Assembly (NCBI GenBank): GCA_032622095.1
Contig: CP136066.1
Span: 202,826,978 to 202,890,977, forward strand
DNA from: Siphonodentalium dalli
Lineage: Eukaryota > Mollusca > Scaphopoda > Gadilida > Siphonodentaliidae
Direction: 5' to 3'
Length of the DNA stretch: 64,000 bases
Position 1 is the stretch's first letter. Every line of letters starts with the position of its first letter. Under the pieces are notes generated by a model, which saw nothing but the letters and a program-made list of their open reading frames with translations, was not told the DNA's origin and ran no database searches. Positions 12,701-23,447 of the stretch are shown here, in pieces. The position numbers and the translations under genes were made by a program.

Positions 12701-13926
12701 GTCGTTTGATGTTTGAACATATTAATCTATTTACAGCCGGTTGTCGATATAACGATGATGTGCCGGATGTCGTTTGATGTTTGAACATATTGATATATTT
12801 ACAGCCGGTTGTCGATATAACGATGATGTGCTGGGTGTCGTTTGATGTTTGAACATATTGATCTATTTACAGCCGGTTGTCGATATAACGATGATGTGCT
12901 GGATGTCGTTTGATGTTTGAACATATTGATATATTTACAGCCGGTTGTCGATATAACGATGATGTGCTGGATGTCGTTTGATGTTTGAACATATTAATCT
13001 ATTTACAGCCGGTTGCCGATAAAACGATGATGTGCTGGATGTCGTTTGATGTTTGAACATATTAATCTATTTACAGCCGGTTGTCGATATAACGATGATG
13101 TGCCGGATGTCGTTTGATGTTTGAACATATTGATCTATTTACAGCAGGTTGTCGATATAACGATGATGTGCTGGATGTCGTTTGATGTTTGAACATATTG
13201 ATCTATTTACAGCCGGTTGTCGATATAACGATGATGTGCTGGATGTCGTTTGATGTTTGAACATATTGATATATTTACAGCCGGTTGTCGATATAACGAT
13301 GCTGTGCCGGATGTCGTTTGATGTTTGAACATATTTATATATTTACAGCCGGTTGTCGATATAACGATGATGTGCTGGATGTCGTTTGATGTTTGAACAT
13401 ATTAATCTATTTACAGCCGGTTGTCGATATAACGATGATGTGCTGGATGTCGTTTGATGTTTGAACATATTAATCTATTTCCAGCCGGTTGTCGATATAA
13501 CGATGATGTGCTGGATGTCGTTTGATGTTTGAACATATTAATCTATTTACAGCCGGTTGTCGATATAACGATGATGTGCTGGATGTCGTTTGATGTTTGA
13601 ACATATTAATCTATTTACAGCCGGTTGCCGATATAACGATGATGTGCCGGATGTCGTTTGATGTTTGATCATATTGATCTATTTACAGCCGGTTGCCGAT
13701 ATAACGATGATGTGCTGGATGTCGTTTGATGTTTGAACATATTGATCTATTTACAGCCGGTTGTCGATATAACGATGATGTGCTGGATGTCGTTTGATGT
13801 TTGAACATATTAATCTATTTACAGCCGGTTGCCGATAAAACGATGATGTGCTGGATGTCGTTTGAGGTTTGAACATATTAATCTATTTACAGCCGGTTGC
13901 CGATATAACGATGATGTGCTCGATGT
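3725..13926 (+). repeat. 68-bp satellite built from a splice acceptor and exon start (150 copies)
   Basis: Acceptor AG dinucleotides run from 3757-3758 to 13891-13892. The distance of 10,134 bp equals 149 x 68 + 2, and the extra 2 bp is visible as GTGGCGTTTG near 12633; so there are 150 copies with almost no length change. Each unit is about 34 bp of intron ending in ATCTATTTACAG plus about 34 bp matching the start of the VWC exon at 13893 (codons for G-C-R-Y-N-D-D-V-L-D-V). The last copy reads directly into that exon. Recurrent variants are GTTGC/GTTGT, GTGCC/GTGCT and GATCTATTT/AATCTATTT/GATATATTT. Confidence 0.96.
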
Positions 13927-14015
13927 GGGGTCAACGTTTGAGATAGATTGTGAAGAAGTTTGTTCTTGTGCAGAGTCAGGAGAGCTGGCGTGTGAGCCTA
14001 CCAATTGCAACAATG
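13893..14015 (+). CDS. Exon: N-terminal half of a VWC domain
   Basis: The acceptor is the last satellite acceptor, CTATTTACAG ending at 13892; the likely donor is ACAATG|GTGGGT at 14016. It is a phase 1-1 exon of 123 nt. The product begins A-G-C-R-Y-N-D-D-V-L-D-V-G and has the VWC spacing C-x16-C-x3-C-x-C-x7-C-x4-C, but lacks the usual second half with CC and W-x-C. That half was not found before the next exon, so this module may be truncated or continue in a missed exon. Its first 34 nt are the coding half of the 68-bp satellite unit. Using the donor matters, because read-through meets TGA after four codons. Confidence 0.65.
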
Positions 14016-16186
14016 GTGGGTTAATATGATTCATACTTACAGCAATTCAAAATAGGTATTGAGATAGTATTAAGAAAATACTCCACCAAACATAAATAAC
14101 CCGAAGCTGCAACATATCCTCCCGAAAATACGCACATAATCGACCTACATGTATATATAATGTGCAAATAGGTTGATATTGGATTATTTTATTCTGAAAT
14201 AAGCAGATAATGGACTCGTAACCTTTATTCGGTTTTATGGCGCGGACCACAGTGAAAACTCATTTTAAATAGCGCACACCTGGTATGTCGTGAGTTAGGT
14301 TATTTGCGTCATTGTCCGAATACAATGAACCTATAATGAAGTCATTAAGAGTCGATAATGTGACTAAAACGCTCTCATATTCAATTCATTTTTCGACTCA
14401 AAATGAGGTGATTCTAAACAGATTATCGACCTAAAACAATTATATTATCAGCAGATAATGTGCGGGTTTTTTTTGGGAGAACAGGTTTGTATTTTAGCGA
14501 AAGGAGACCGATTTCGCGAAAAGTAACTAGTGTATAGAGACGGGCAGATGACATCGCGCCATGGTGAACGATGGCGAAATAGATAATGAAGTCCATTTTA
14601 TATATTACAATGCCCCAGATCAACGTTTTCAGATTTGATTGAACAGTATCAGTAATCAGACCGATCATTCAAAGCTATTTTACATATTCAATGTTGACAA
14701 CAAACTCATTAAAGTGATGTGAAACAATCCAGTAGGGTGATCTAATAGAAATGTTGAATAATCTGCCTCAACGTAGTTATATTTTACAAATAGTATATCC
14801 AAATTGACAACACACACCGTCATTCTTATATGTTAATGGAATCCAGTGACTGTCGGTGGCGAAATCATTTTCGTACGTTTATCGCCGATAGTTGCGTCCC
14901 GAATCTAGAAGTAAATATTTACATTTGAGCATAGTTCGGACGATGTTTTCTTTGGAGTGGTATGCTACACATTTTCGGCTATGTTAGTAGAATGGTACAT
15001 CCCCCAGTTGGCATGGTGCCTGAATACTAACTTACCAGTTTCACGTACCCGAACAAGTACAGAATAATAATGTTTTTAACAAAGCCTTCAGTGGATACAT
15101 AGAAGAAGCAGAGATTTTGCGAGAAAATTCACATCCTCGTCAGTAAGGACAAACCTAAGTGTCTCAATGTATTATACCCCAGTTGTTGAATATTTTGCCC
15201 GCTGTCATTTTACAGGTTCAAGCATTATACAATGCTAGGAGATTGCCCGTCAAAAATGATGGCTGAATAACATGGCATGCATGAACATCAAGTGAATTAT
15301 ATTTTTAAGCTGATAATAAACGCTAATTATTGTTAACTATTAGTGCATCTAAGTCATCTGAGGTCGGAGGCGTCTATCCCATGACATTCCCCTGCATGGC
15401 CATGTGACCAATGTGTACCAATTTCCCTACATATATCCTAAGCTTATAAGGAACGATTTTTTTGTTGGCTCATATATATGCCCCGTTCAGTCGTCTGATG
15501 TAACAAAAAATGGCCGGTGATAAACATGACTTGCAGGAAAATATCTTCACTGATAACGATACAAAGAAAGCAAACGGTGCGCGGAGTTTGTGTGGAATTT
15601 ATGACGGGCGCCGCTGAAACCACATTCGTCTTTAGGGAAGATAACGCATTCTATCAGTCTGTATAACCTTTGGAAAACGCGTTATATCTCAAGTTGGCTT
15701 ATTTTTGTTTTATGGTGCCCATATTCAGAATGAGCAATGGGTGATGCCACAGTGTCCTGGGCCCACAAACAAGGTACCCTGCCTTGCTCACCGGAAGCTT
15801 ATATTATGCTAATGATGAACAGACAGTCTGCCGTCAGAGCAGTTTTAGCCAGTCAAAAATAAAAATAGTATAAATAAAATTGTAGAGAACCCTGAATCTC
15901 ATGAATTGCTTACAAAGCACAACATGTGCAACTTTTAATCCCACTCGCAGTCGTGGCCAGGTTATTTTGTTTATATAATCTTCGGAGGTGCCGTTGTTGT
16001 CAGCAAGAGGTATCGGAATCCACCGAGATCGCAGCAGCCGCACGAATTACTATATTTTACAGATTCCCGCGTTATCATATAACAGCCACGTTTATATCTC
16101 CGTGGCTGATATTTTAGTATTATATGCATATCACAAAATTCCCCGGACTATGTATAGGTTATATCTCAGGTTGGCTTATTTTTCAG
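14016..16186. other. Intron; dispersed repeat only
   Basis: Holds a dispersed-repeat copy (14140-15085). The last 30 nt before the next acceptor have a near-copy at 15680-15706. No exon encoding the missing second half of the VWC domain was seen. Confidence 0.5.
14140..15085. repeat. Dispersed repeat, copy 2 (GTGATGTGAAACACTCC family)
   Basis: Two blocks match copy 1. 14150-14300 matches about 1850-2010 and 14690-15085 matches about 2010-2395. They are separated by about 390 bp not present in copy 1. Confidence 0.65.
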
Positions 16187-16381
16187 GTCACTGTGAACGT
16201 GGAGATGCGACTTACGCGCACGAGGAAATCTTCCACACAGAATGTGAGTTGTGTCTTTGTTTAACAGGAGTAATTACATGTTCCAGTCGAGTGGAGTGTT
16301 CGACAGTGGAACCATCAGAAGAGTGTACCCACCCTCAGAGGATAGATGTTCCAGGGGCGTGCTGCCCAAACTGGACGTGCT
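16187..16381 (+). CDS. Exon: complete VWC domain
   Basis: Acceptor TTATTTTTCAG ends at 16186; donor GTGAGT at 16382. Phase 1-1, 195 nt, 65 codons. It begins G-H-C-E-R-G and has the ten-cysteine VWC pattern: C-x16-C-x2-C-x-C, then C, C, C, and the closing A-C-C-P-N-W-T-C. VWC modules are disulfide-rich extracellular domains that bind protein partners, often TGF-beta/BMP ligands or matrix proteins; which partner applies here is unknown. The acceptor tract is repeated 480 bp upstream. Confidence 0.88.
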
Positions 16382-16644
16382 GTGAGTATACACATACATC
16401 TGGAGGGTTCATGATCAAATCCCCCATTACTCACTAGTCTGTCTTGTTATCTGGAAGAGTATTCATTCTATAAATAGGTCTCATTCTATAAATAGGTCTG
16501 ACATGCAGTTCTCACTATTATCCAATACCTAACTTTTCTTTTGCTAAACATTCACATTTTCACGTTTCAATATTTTGAAACAAAAATGTTATGTTATGTT
16601 AAGTTTGATAATTGATAATATTCTGTTCTTGAATCAATCAATAA

Positions 16645-16723
16645 ATTCTATTCTATTCTATTCTATCTATTCTATTCTATTCTATTATATTCTATTTTAT
16701 TATATCCTATTCTATTCTATTCA
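16645..16723. repeat. TATTC pentanucleotide microsatellite
   Basis: Imperfect run of TTCTA/TATTC units within the intron between two VWC exons. Confidence 0.9.
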
Positions 16724-16999
16724 TAGGTAAATGCGAGTGTTAACCCTTTCATTATAATGAATGGATTATCCCAACCAGTTATAAAGGTATATATTGGAAA
16801 TGTCTATTATTCATTTGGAAGGGCGTTCAGGAAAACAATGAGCAGACGACAGACATATGAACTGATCTTATAAGTGCAGAAGGATTCATATCCTTCGGTG
16901 GGAAATTTTCAGATAATAAGTTCAACAAACGACCTATATCGTCGCTTGTTGAACTTATTATCTGAACATTTCCCAAATGAACTACTTGTCAATGCATAT

Positions 17000-17350
17000 T
17001 TGGTAAAGGAAGGGTTGATAAATCAATCACATTATTTGTCAAAACAAATACATGGCATACAAGACACATTAAATGAGCAAGTGCTCCCTCAATGCCATGT
17101 CCAGATTCAAGACACGAGAAAATATGTTCACAAAGTCACTTAAATCGTACAATTTCGAGTTGGGACATTCATCTGCAGTGAAATACATTATTAAGGAATA
17201 GGTATTAACTAAGAATAGGTTACCTGCATGCTTTTTCGATGTTACAAACTTCCATGTCATATATAGCATCAAACAGTTTCCATGTTTTGTACTGGTGGAC
17301 GTGGAATATGTTCTATACTGGCGGGGCTAGAGTAGAGATTCATGGCATTA
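17000..17350. repeat. Partial copy of the MITE seen at 25515
   Basis: Contains CACTTAAATCGT, TTTCGAGTTGGGAC, TTTTGTACTGGTG and GTAGAGATTCATGGCAT, which correspond in order to the right half of 25515-26018. The left end is diverged. Confidence 0.5.
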
Positions 17351-17399
17351 CCTAAGGTACATGTATGTAATATCTAAACATACTGTATTTCGTTATCAG

Positions 17400-17603
17400 C
17401 TACGGACTGTGAATATGATGACGTGGCCTACCAAGCTGGTGATGAGTGGATGGACGGGTGCCACACCCAGTGTTCGTGCACCGCCGGGGCGGTTCGCTGT
17501 ATATCTCTGTGTCAGGAATCCGAGCGAACTGAACACTGTCATAACCGAACCACGAGGCTGGATAATCGTGGATGCTGTGAAATCATCGAATGTGGTCGAA
17601 GTG
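17400..17603 (+). CDS. Exon: complete VWC domain
   Basis: Acceptor TTATCAG ends at 17399; donor GTG|GTAAGT at 17604. Phase 1-1, 204 nt. The product starts S-T-D-C-E-Y-D-D-V-A-Y and keeps the VWC pattern: first Cys, a 'GDEW' turn, C-x3-C-x-C, two single Cys, then C-C-E-I-I-E-C at the end. The Trp of the closing W-x-C motif is replaced (E-I-I-E-C). It closely resembles the half-VWC at 13893 in its first strand (C-x-Y-x-D-V). Confidence 0.87.
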
Positions 17604-17761
17604 GTAAGTCAATATAGTGTTACTTTAAGGGGTACTGTACACTAAATATGGTCATTTGTGGGACCATCTCCTTTTATACTCACCAAATATATGCAGCAAA
17701 TGAATGGATGTGAGCCACGGATTAGTGCAAAATACACTCATTATATGAACGATGGAAACAA

Positions 17762-18140
17762 CATGTTAAAGTGATGTGAAACACTCCGGCATGATGATCA
17801 AATAGAAATGGCGAATAATCTTTTCAAATTAGTAATTTTTATAAATAGTATATCCAAATTGACAACACACACCGTCCGTCATTCTAAATATATGAATTAA
17901 ATGCAGTGACTCTCGATGGCGAAATCGCTTTCGTTATTTATCCCCGATAGATGCGTCCCGAATCGAGTGGTAAATATTTACAATTGAGCGTAGTTGTGAC
18001 GATGTTTTCTATGGAGTGGTAAGGTCGATTTGCTTCAAATTTTCGGCGATGTTAGTAGAATGTGACATTTCTTCAGTTGTCATAGCACCTGAATACTAAC
18101 TTATCAGTTTCACCCACCCGAACAGGTACATAATATGTCT
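17762..18140. repeat. Dispersed repeat, copy 3 (GTGATGTGAAACACTCC family)
   Basis: Matches 2020-2395 throughout and ends at ACATAATATGTCT. There a piggyBac-like MITE has inserted at the TTAA that copy 1 still shows uninterrupted (GTCTTTAAATAATG around 2390). Confidence 0.75.
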
Positions 18141-18535
18141 TTAACCCTTTACCCAACAGAACGGCCCTGTGCCAATGCATTCTCTTATAAATGAAAGTCG
18201 ACCATAGGTCGCCTCGCATATATAAGAGAATGCATTGGCTTAACACATTAAAAATTATAAAATTGTTAAAAAATGTAAGAAAAAATGGTAAAAAGTGTAA
18301 AAAAAAATTTTAGGCCATTGCATTCTCTTATATATGCGAGGCGACCTATGGTCGACTCGCATATATAAGAGAATGCATTGGCACAGGGCATAACTGTAAC
18401 CATCACAATGTGGTCAATGAGCCGGTTCCAATGATATCCATATTTGTATGGTTTTATTGAGACAGACCCAAGATAATTTAGGCTGTTGCAGCTTTATTTG
18501 GCCGTTTTTGGCCGCTTTGTTGTGTAAAGGGTTAA
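18141..18535. mobile_element. piggyBac-like MITE, copy 2
   Basis: TTAA at 18141-18144 and 18532-18535, ends CCCTTTACCCAACA, and two internal hairpin modules. It is nested at the edge of the dispersed repeat 17762-18140. Confidence 0.85.
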
Positions 18536-18899
18536 TTATAATGAATTGTTTTTTTATGACTCGAGTCATTAACTCATTTTCATTATAATTACCATCTTGT
18601 TTGCACCGATCGTATATAGAGCACGTGAGTGTATTTTTGCACTCATACATGGCTAAAATTTATTCATTTCTTGCATATATTCTGTTGAGTATAATAGGAG
18701 ATGGTCCCATAAAAGTAAATGACCGGATTCGGTGTACAGGGCACCTTTAACATGGCACAGATAGGTTCATTTCAGCGTGATAACCTTGGCAAACTGTTCA
18801 ATATTAGTTATATTAGGCATGGTCATTATTTCGTTTGGTGTGGCAGTTATTGCTTATGCAACGTGTCCATGCATTTTATATTCGGAGTGACATATCGGA

Positions 18900-19564
18900 C
18901 ATATCGTCGGTGGGGTACCAAAAGGACGTATACTACTTTTTGCAAATTTACAGGAGAAGCAAAAAACTTAATAAATCTCAAATGTGTTGTCAAAATAACA
19001 AGAATTATGTATATATAATAAGTTCACACAATAGGGAATATGCCGACTATGGTTAGAGACAAGAATTAAGAACTTTTTTTTAATATTTACTTTTATTGAC
19101 ATGTCACCAATTTTCGACGTACTTTTTTCTACATACGAGGTTTTGAAATAGTGGCGGTAATTTTTTTTTCAAATTCCAGAATGTCGTATGCTAAACATTA
19201 AAGCTGGATTATCTCGCTTCCCTTGTGTGTATCAGAACGGGCCTGAGGTTCCTGCACTTTCCATTTGTTGTGTGGTTGATATCCAATACGCTGAGTACTC
19301 TGACCACCAAGGGTGTGTCTCCAAATAAATTAAATAGTCGTACGATATTTTGGAAAACAAAAATTTCAGTCACCAAACCAAAATGATATTGTACGATATT
19401 TTGGAAATAACAACTCAATAACGAGGGAAAAAGTATTTTCCAGATGACTAAGGGGCACATACTCGAACTATATTGTGCAATTTGACACGGAGAATCTGTT
19501 TATGCTAAAAAGTTTTTCGCGCCAAAACCGGATATACGTCCTTTTGGAAGCCCACCGACGATAT
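18900..19564. repeat. Inverted-repeat element of about 665 bp
   Basis: The left end ATATCGTCGGTGGGGTACC, followed by AAAAGGACGTATA, matches the reverse complement of the right end (CGTCCTTTTGGAAGCCCACCGACGATAT near 19537-19564). No ORF was recognised. Confidence 0.6.
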
Positions 19565-19743
19565 ACCGGGTGTGTAGAGAGTTTACAACATTAAACAATC
19601 TGTACTAACTGTCTAAGGGCAGTTTTGATGCTAAAATAACATTATCTCTAAGTTTTAAGTCCAAAAATATTTATCTACATAGAAGATATTGTCGTTGGGT
19701 TTTTCGTCGTCCGTGCTTTGTTTTCATTTCGTTTCTTTCACAG

Positions 19744-19962
19744 ATGACCACTGTGTTTACAATAACAGAACTTACTTGCCAGAGGCCACGTTTTTGTCAC
19801 GTGATAGCTGTTCAGTGTGCCAGTGTACCGCTAACTTCACCGTTCGGTGTCAGACGACAGAATGCCCACGTGTTTCAAATTCGCTGGTGTCCCGGATGTG
19901 TTCTTCAGCTGACATGCGCAACAGCGGCTGCTGTCTACTACAAATGTGTTCGGAGCCACCAG
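19744..19962 (+). CDS. Exon: complete VWC domain
   Basis: Acceptor TCTTTCACAG ends at 19743; donor CCAG|GTATAT at 19963. Phase 1-1, 219 nt. The product begins D-D-H-C-V-Y-N-N-R-T-Y and has C-x2-C-x-C, further single Cys and a closing C-C-L-L-Q-M-C. It is the last of the first VWC group, followed by an FN3 exon. NRT and NFT are possible N-glycosylation sites. The first in-frame ATG in the exon is not a start, because the frame is fixed by phase 1 joining. Confidence 0.86.
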
Positions 19963-21311
19963 GTATATCATTATAGTTTTATTGGTTATCCACCCCAGTT
20001 ATCAACGGCACGCAAACGATATAAACAAATGTGAATTCATAGGAATGAATTTCAAGTCAGTATAATTTATTACACTAGTGAATTATGTCACTTTAAATAG
20101 CGCGTTTTGTATTCATACGCGCTATCTGAATATATGCATCATGGGTATAATGGCGGTATGGTTCGGATTTCTGGTAAATCAGATGTTTATATATAGTGGA
20201 ATATAATAAACAGAATAAGCACATGATTAAACTGGTTACCTGAAATAATTCATTCGAGACTATTTTGTAAAATACTGGAGCGCAATTCGCTCTTATTTTG
20301 TACAAGTGATTATTCACTGTATAATATCTACAAGTATATGTGCCACAATCAACTGATTTGGGCCGATCAAGAAGGAGTTTTGTTGTATCTCTGGCGAATA
20401 TCCAAGAGAAATATTCTATGACTGAATACACTTGCAGGAATAACATGGAAACTGCAATTCTATGACTAAATAGAGAATAATGTTTAGCTTAATTGGGTGA
20501 ATATTATAGAAAAAATACAGGCACCACTCTATAGATCCAATTTCGGGAAATCGAGCAGACACGTGGTCTGTATGAATAAGCACGCATGCAGTTAAGAAAA
20601 CTGATATTTTCTGAAAGTTATCGTTGAATTTCAATCTAATTTGCTATGACTAGTTATTGTAGTTATATTTCCACGACATTACTTCTTCAAATAGCAAACA
20701 TTGCATGCACTTTTCTTTTTTTTTTAATAAAATTTGCAGTTCGTCCGAATTCGCGGGCATTTTTGACTTAATGAAGCATATAGACACAGGCGAGCTAACT
20801 TACCCACCATCGACTTGATGTTGGATCCCAGACGGACAGCTTGACACATTTCCATTGGATTTTTATGAAAGTTATTGTGGAAATATTTGGTCCTCAACCG
20901 CAACACCACTTGAATGATATGCGAACTTTACAATCGGAGTAAAAGTTAGTTTATGCTGAAATAATTAGGAACTCATTCCGCGTTACTAATTTTAAATTAG
21001 TGACATTCCATATTCCTTTATTCCAGTAGTTCTTGTTATGCTTAAATATCTTTTATCGACAATGTTAAGCACATGAAGCCATCTCCTGTCACTGTCAGTC
21101 AGTTTTCGTTTGAGACCAAGGGGCATCACTCTATCAGGAAAGTTTGTCTTTTACCACAACTACCAAGAATTGTGTTCTGTAGCTGTTTACCACCTATGGT
21201 ATATTGGTCCTGCTGACTTCTGAGTGTTTACTTACGAATCATCGCTACACAGGTCAGGATGGAGAGGGGCAACGGAGACAGTACTGCACACCTGAACCAA
21301 AATACCATAGT

Positions 21312-21715
21312 GTAATTTCGAGACAGTGCAAATTTTTTATTTTTTTGTGGGATTGTGTGGAATTCGAACCCCGGTCCATGACGACGAGCGCGCCTTGCGA
21401 CTCACACTCCGACGTCAATACCACACGGCCACCGTAGCGACCCCCAAAAAAGGAAGCTCAAATGGCCGCTGTATTCCGACGTCGCACTTGGAACACTATA
21501 TATATGCACATTTTAAGGTCTCTATTGTGTATATATATAGCATATATGGCACAATAGCATGTTATATATGCGTCTCCGAAACATGCCGAGCGTTACTCTT
21601 TGAACATGCCTGGGACTATACAACACACAAGGCTTTCAGTCGCAAGGCGCGCTCGCCGTCATGGGCCGGGGTTCTAATCCAACCCAAATTTGCACTGTCT
21701 CAAAATTACGCTTGT
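21312..21715. repeat. Foldback element with tRNA-like (SINE-like) arms
   Basis: The left arm (about 21312-21400) and right arm (about 21625-21715) are inverted copies. Read on the minus strand, the left arm contains GGGGTTCGAATTCC, close to a tRNA B-box, beside GCGCGCTCGTCGTCATGG. A pair of tRNA-derived heads in inverted orientation is one explanation. Confidence 0.55.
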
Positions 21716-21853
21716 TACTGTGCCATATCTGCTATATAATATATATCATAGTTAGATTGCACCGGATCCAATCAATATGTTCTTGTTCTGAATTTAAACT
21801 CTGCACGACAATGAAGTAACATGTATGGTCCAGATATGCCTTTCCGGTGATAT

Positions 21854-22300
21854 TTAAAGGTTTTCGATCCGATCAGAGGGTCCACATATCACCAAGATAC
21901 AACAACAACATTTCTTCAAAATACGCTTTTATCAGAATCGATTAATTGCAACAAAATAATACTAACCAATGTCAGCTATTATCAAATTTCCCAAAACGTG
22001 TTATTTATAAACATTTTGTGCAACGAAATATGGCCGTATTATCACTTTATTAGTCACGAAATTTGGCCGTATTACCACTTGTTCTTAGATTAATCCATCT
22101 TCATCCGCTATTTTAACCGAGACCATCCGTTTGATAGCGTGTTTCTGGGCCACAAACAATTTAAATAACAAACTTCAAAAATCGATATCTGATCACTCTG
22201 AGCTTTGATGAGTGGGTTCCTCGACTCAAATCAAATATTGTTTACCCCCGAAGCCAAAGAAATAGTAACTTAGGAGCGTTAAATCGGATTGAGTACCTTG
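21854..22300. repeat. AAAGGT-ended inverted-repeat element, copy b
   Basis: Left end AAAGGTTTTCGATCCGATCA; right end AATCGGATTGAGTACCTT. The interior shares ACAACAACATTTCTTC and CAGAATCGATTAATTGCAAC with 38841 and 51034. Non-coding. Confidence 0.65.
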
Positions 22301-23033
22301 ACCTTTAAGGAACCGATCAGCGGTTCGTCAATAACATGTGTTTTCTCCATTATCCCTTTCTTTACTAAATGGATTCTCCAACACAGTTATGTATGTAGGT
22401 ATTGGGACGGTACATTATCAATTTGGATGGGTGTTCAGAAAAAAAATGAGCAGACGACAGGCAGACGAAAAGATAATACAATGGAGGTCCCCGCACATAT
22501 TTATTAGTGGGAGGAACTTACGGTTGCTAGGAGACACGACGTCTGCAGAAATAATTTAATTAGTTTTACAGCACCTGCCTATATGCTATAATACGTCGAG
22601 AACATACATTCTTTTTTTCTTTAATTATCAAAAATGTGACTAGTGTCACGCAAAATAAAAAACTAGTGTTCTAATCTGTTTCAATCATGGATGAATTTTC
22701 AACATCAGTGAGCAAAGCAAATTTTCAGTATATTATGATTTGACAACAAAAAAGTTGTTTGAAAATAGGCAATTTAACACTGAAAGTATACCAATGTTTG
22801 ATTATTTATTATGTCTTTTTTTATAAATTTGGCAAAATAAATAAAACTTCTGTGTTCTCGTGCACCTTACTCACCATTGAAATGTTTGCTAAAAAGCCTC
22901 GTGAAACATGCTTCATCACCAAACACACACTATACACACATATTAAAGCTCCAATATATTGTATATTTGCCTATTAATATGATATTGAGGGTGTTACCAT
23001 TTCTGACTATGGTTTTCTTGTTTACTTTATCAG

Positions 23034-23447
23034 AATCTTCTTCTATGGCTGCGTCTCTCGTGTCAGCGATCCCCAACAGCCCGTCATCGGTCATCGTCGG
23101 TTTCATGGTCCCATCAGCCGTCGTCACACTAAACATAGTATCATACGGTGTTGAATACAGGCTGCTGGAGTCAAACACCTCATCGGCTCAAATTATATTT
23201 GAAGCTGACGACATTCAACAATCCATTTCATCACTGGATCTTTTCAACGAAACTAGATCTGCTATTCGCACGCTGTCTGACCGCATCTTTATTTATATCG
23301 GTCATCTAACACAGAACTCTCCATACGCATTTAAGATGTACGCTTATATACAAGAACCAGAGGGTGAAACACCTGGGGAGGAACTCGTTTCCACGCCCAG
23401 AATGATCAGCATCTATCCAGAGTTTGCAATGACCACTGCTGTTAGAT
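23034..23447 (+). CDS. Exon: FN3-like domain with a repeated donor
   Basis: Acceptor TTTATCAG ends at 23033; first donor TTAGAT|GTAAGT at 23448. Phase 1-1, 414 nt, 138 codons if the first donor is used. The product starts E-S-S-S-M-A-A-S and carries an FN3-like fold: a 'GVEYRLLE' strand, a helix-free linker, and the tyrosine-corner strand 'YAFKMYAYI' followed by a late strand. The domain is diverged, so the FN3 call rests on length, the tyrosine corner and the neighbouring FN3 exons. Sequons NTS and NET are present. The exon end ACTGCTGTTAGAT is the coding half of the 21-bp array. Read-through in the same frame stays open to 23815. Confidence 0.75.

Larger units (their letters stand above)
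19963..23033. other. 3.1-kb intron with repeat elements
   Basis: Contains a tRNA-like foldback (21312-21715), an AAAGGT-ended repeat (21854-22300) and a segment at 22335-22460 that resembles 16755-16860 (both contain ATGAGCAGACGACAG). No exon was recognised. Confidence 0.5.

Noticed and set aside
3725-13926. CRISPR-like array
   Set aside because: The 68-bp units are adjacent and similar along their whole length, with no unique spacers, and the context is a spliced animal gene.
11709-14034. Minus-strand proteins with repeated F-K-H-Q-T-T-S or S-L-Y-R-Q-P blocks
   Set aside because: They are translations of the 68-bp satellite on the non-coding strand, open only because the unit happens to lack stops in that frame.
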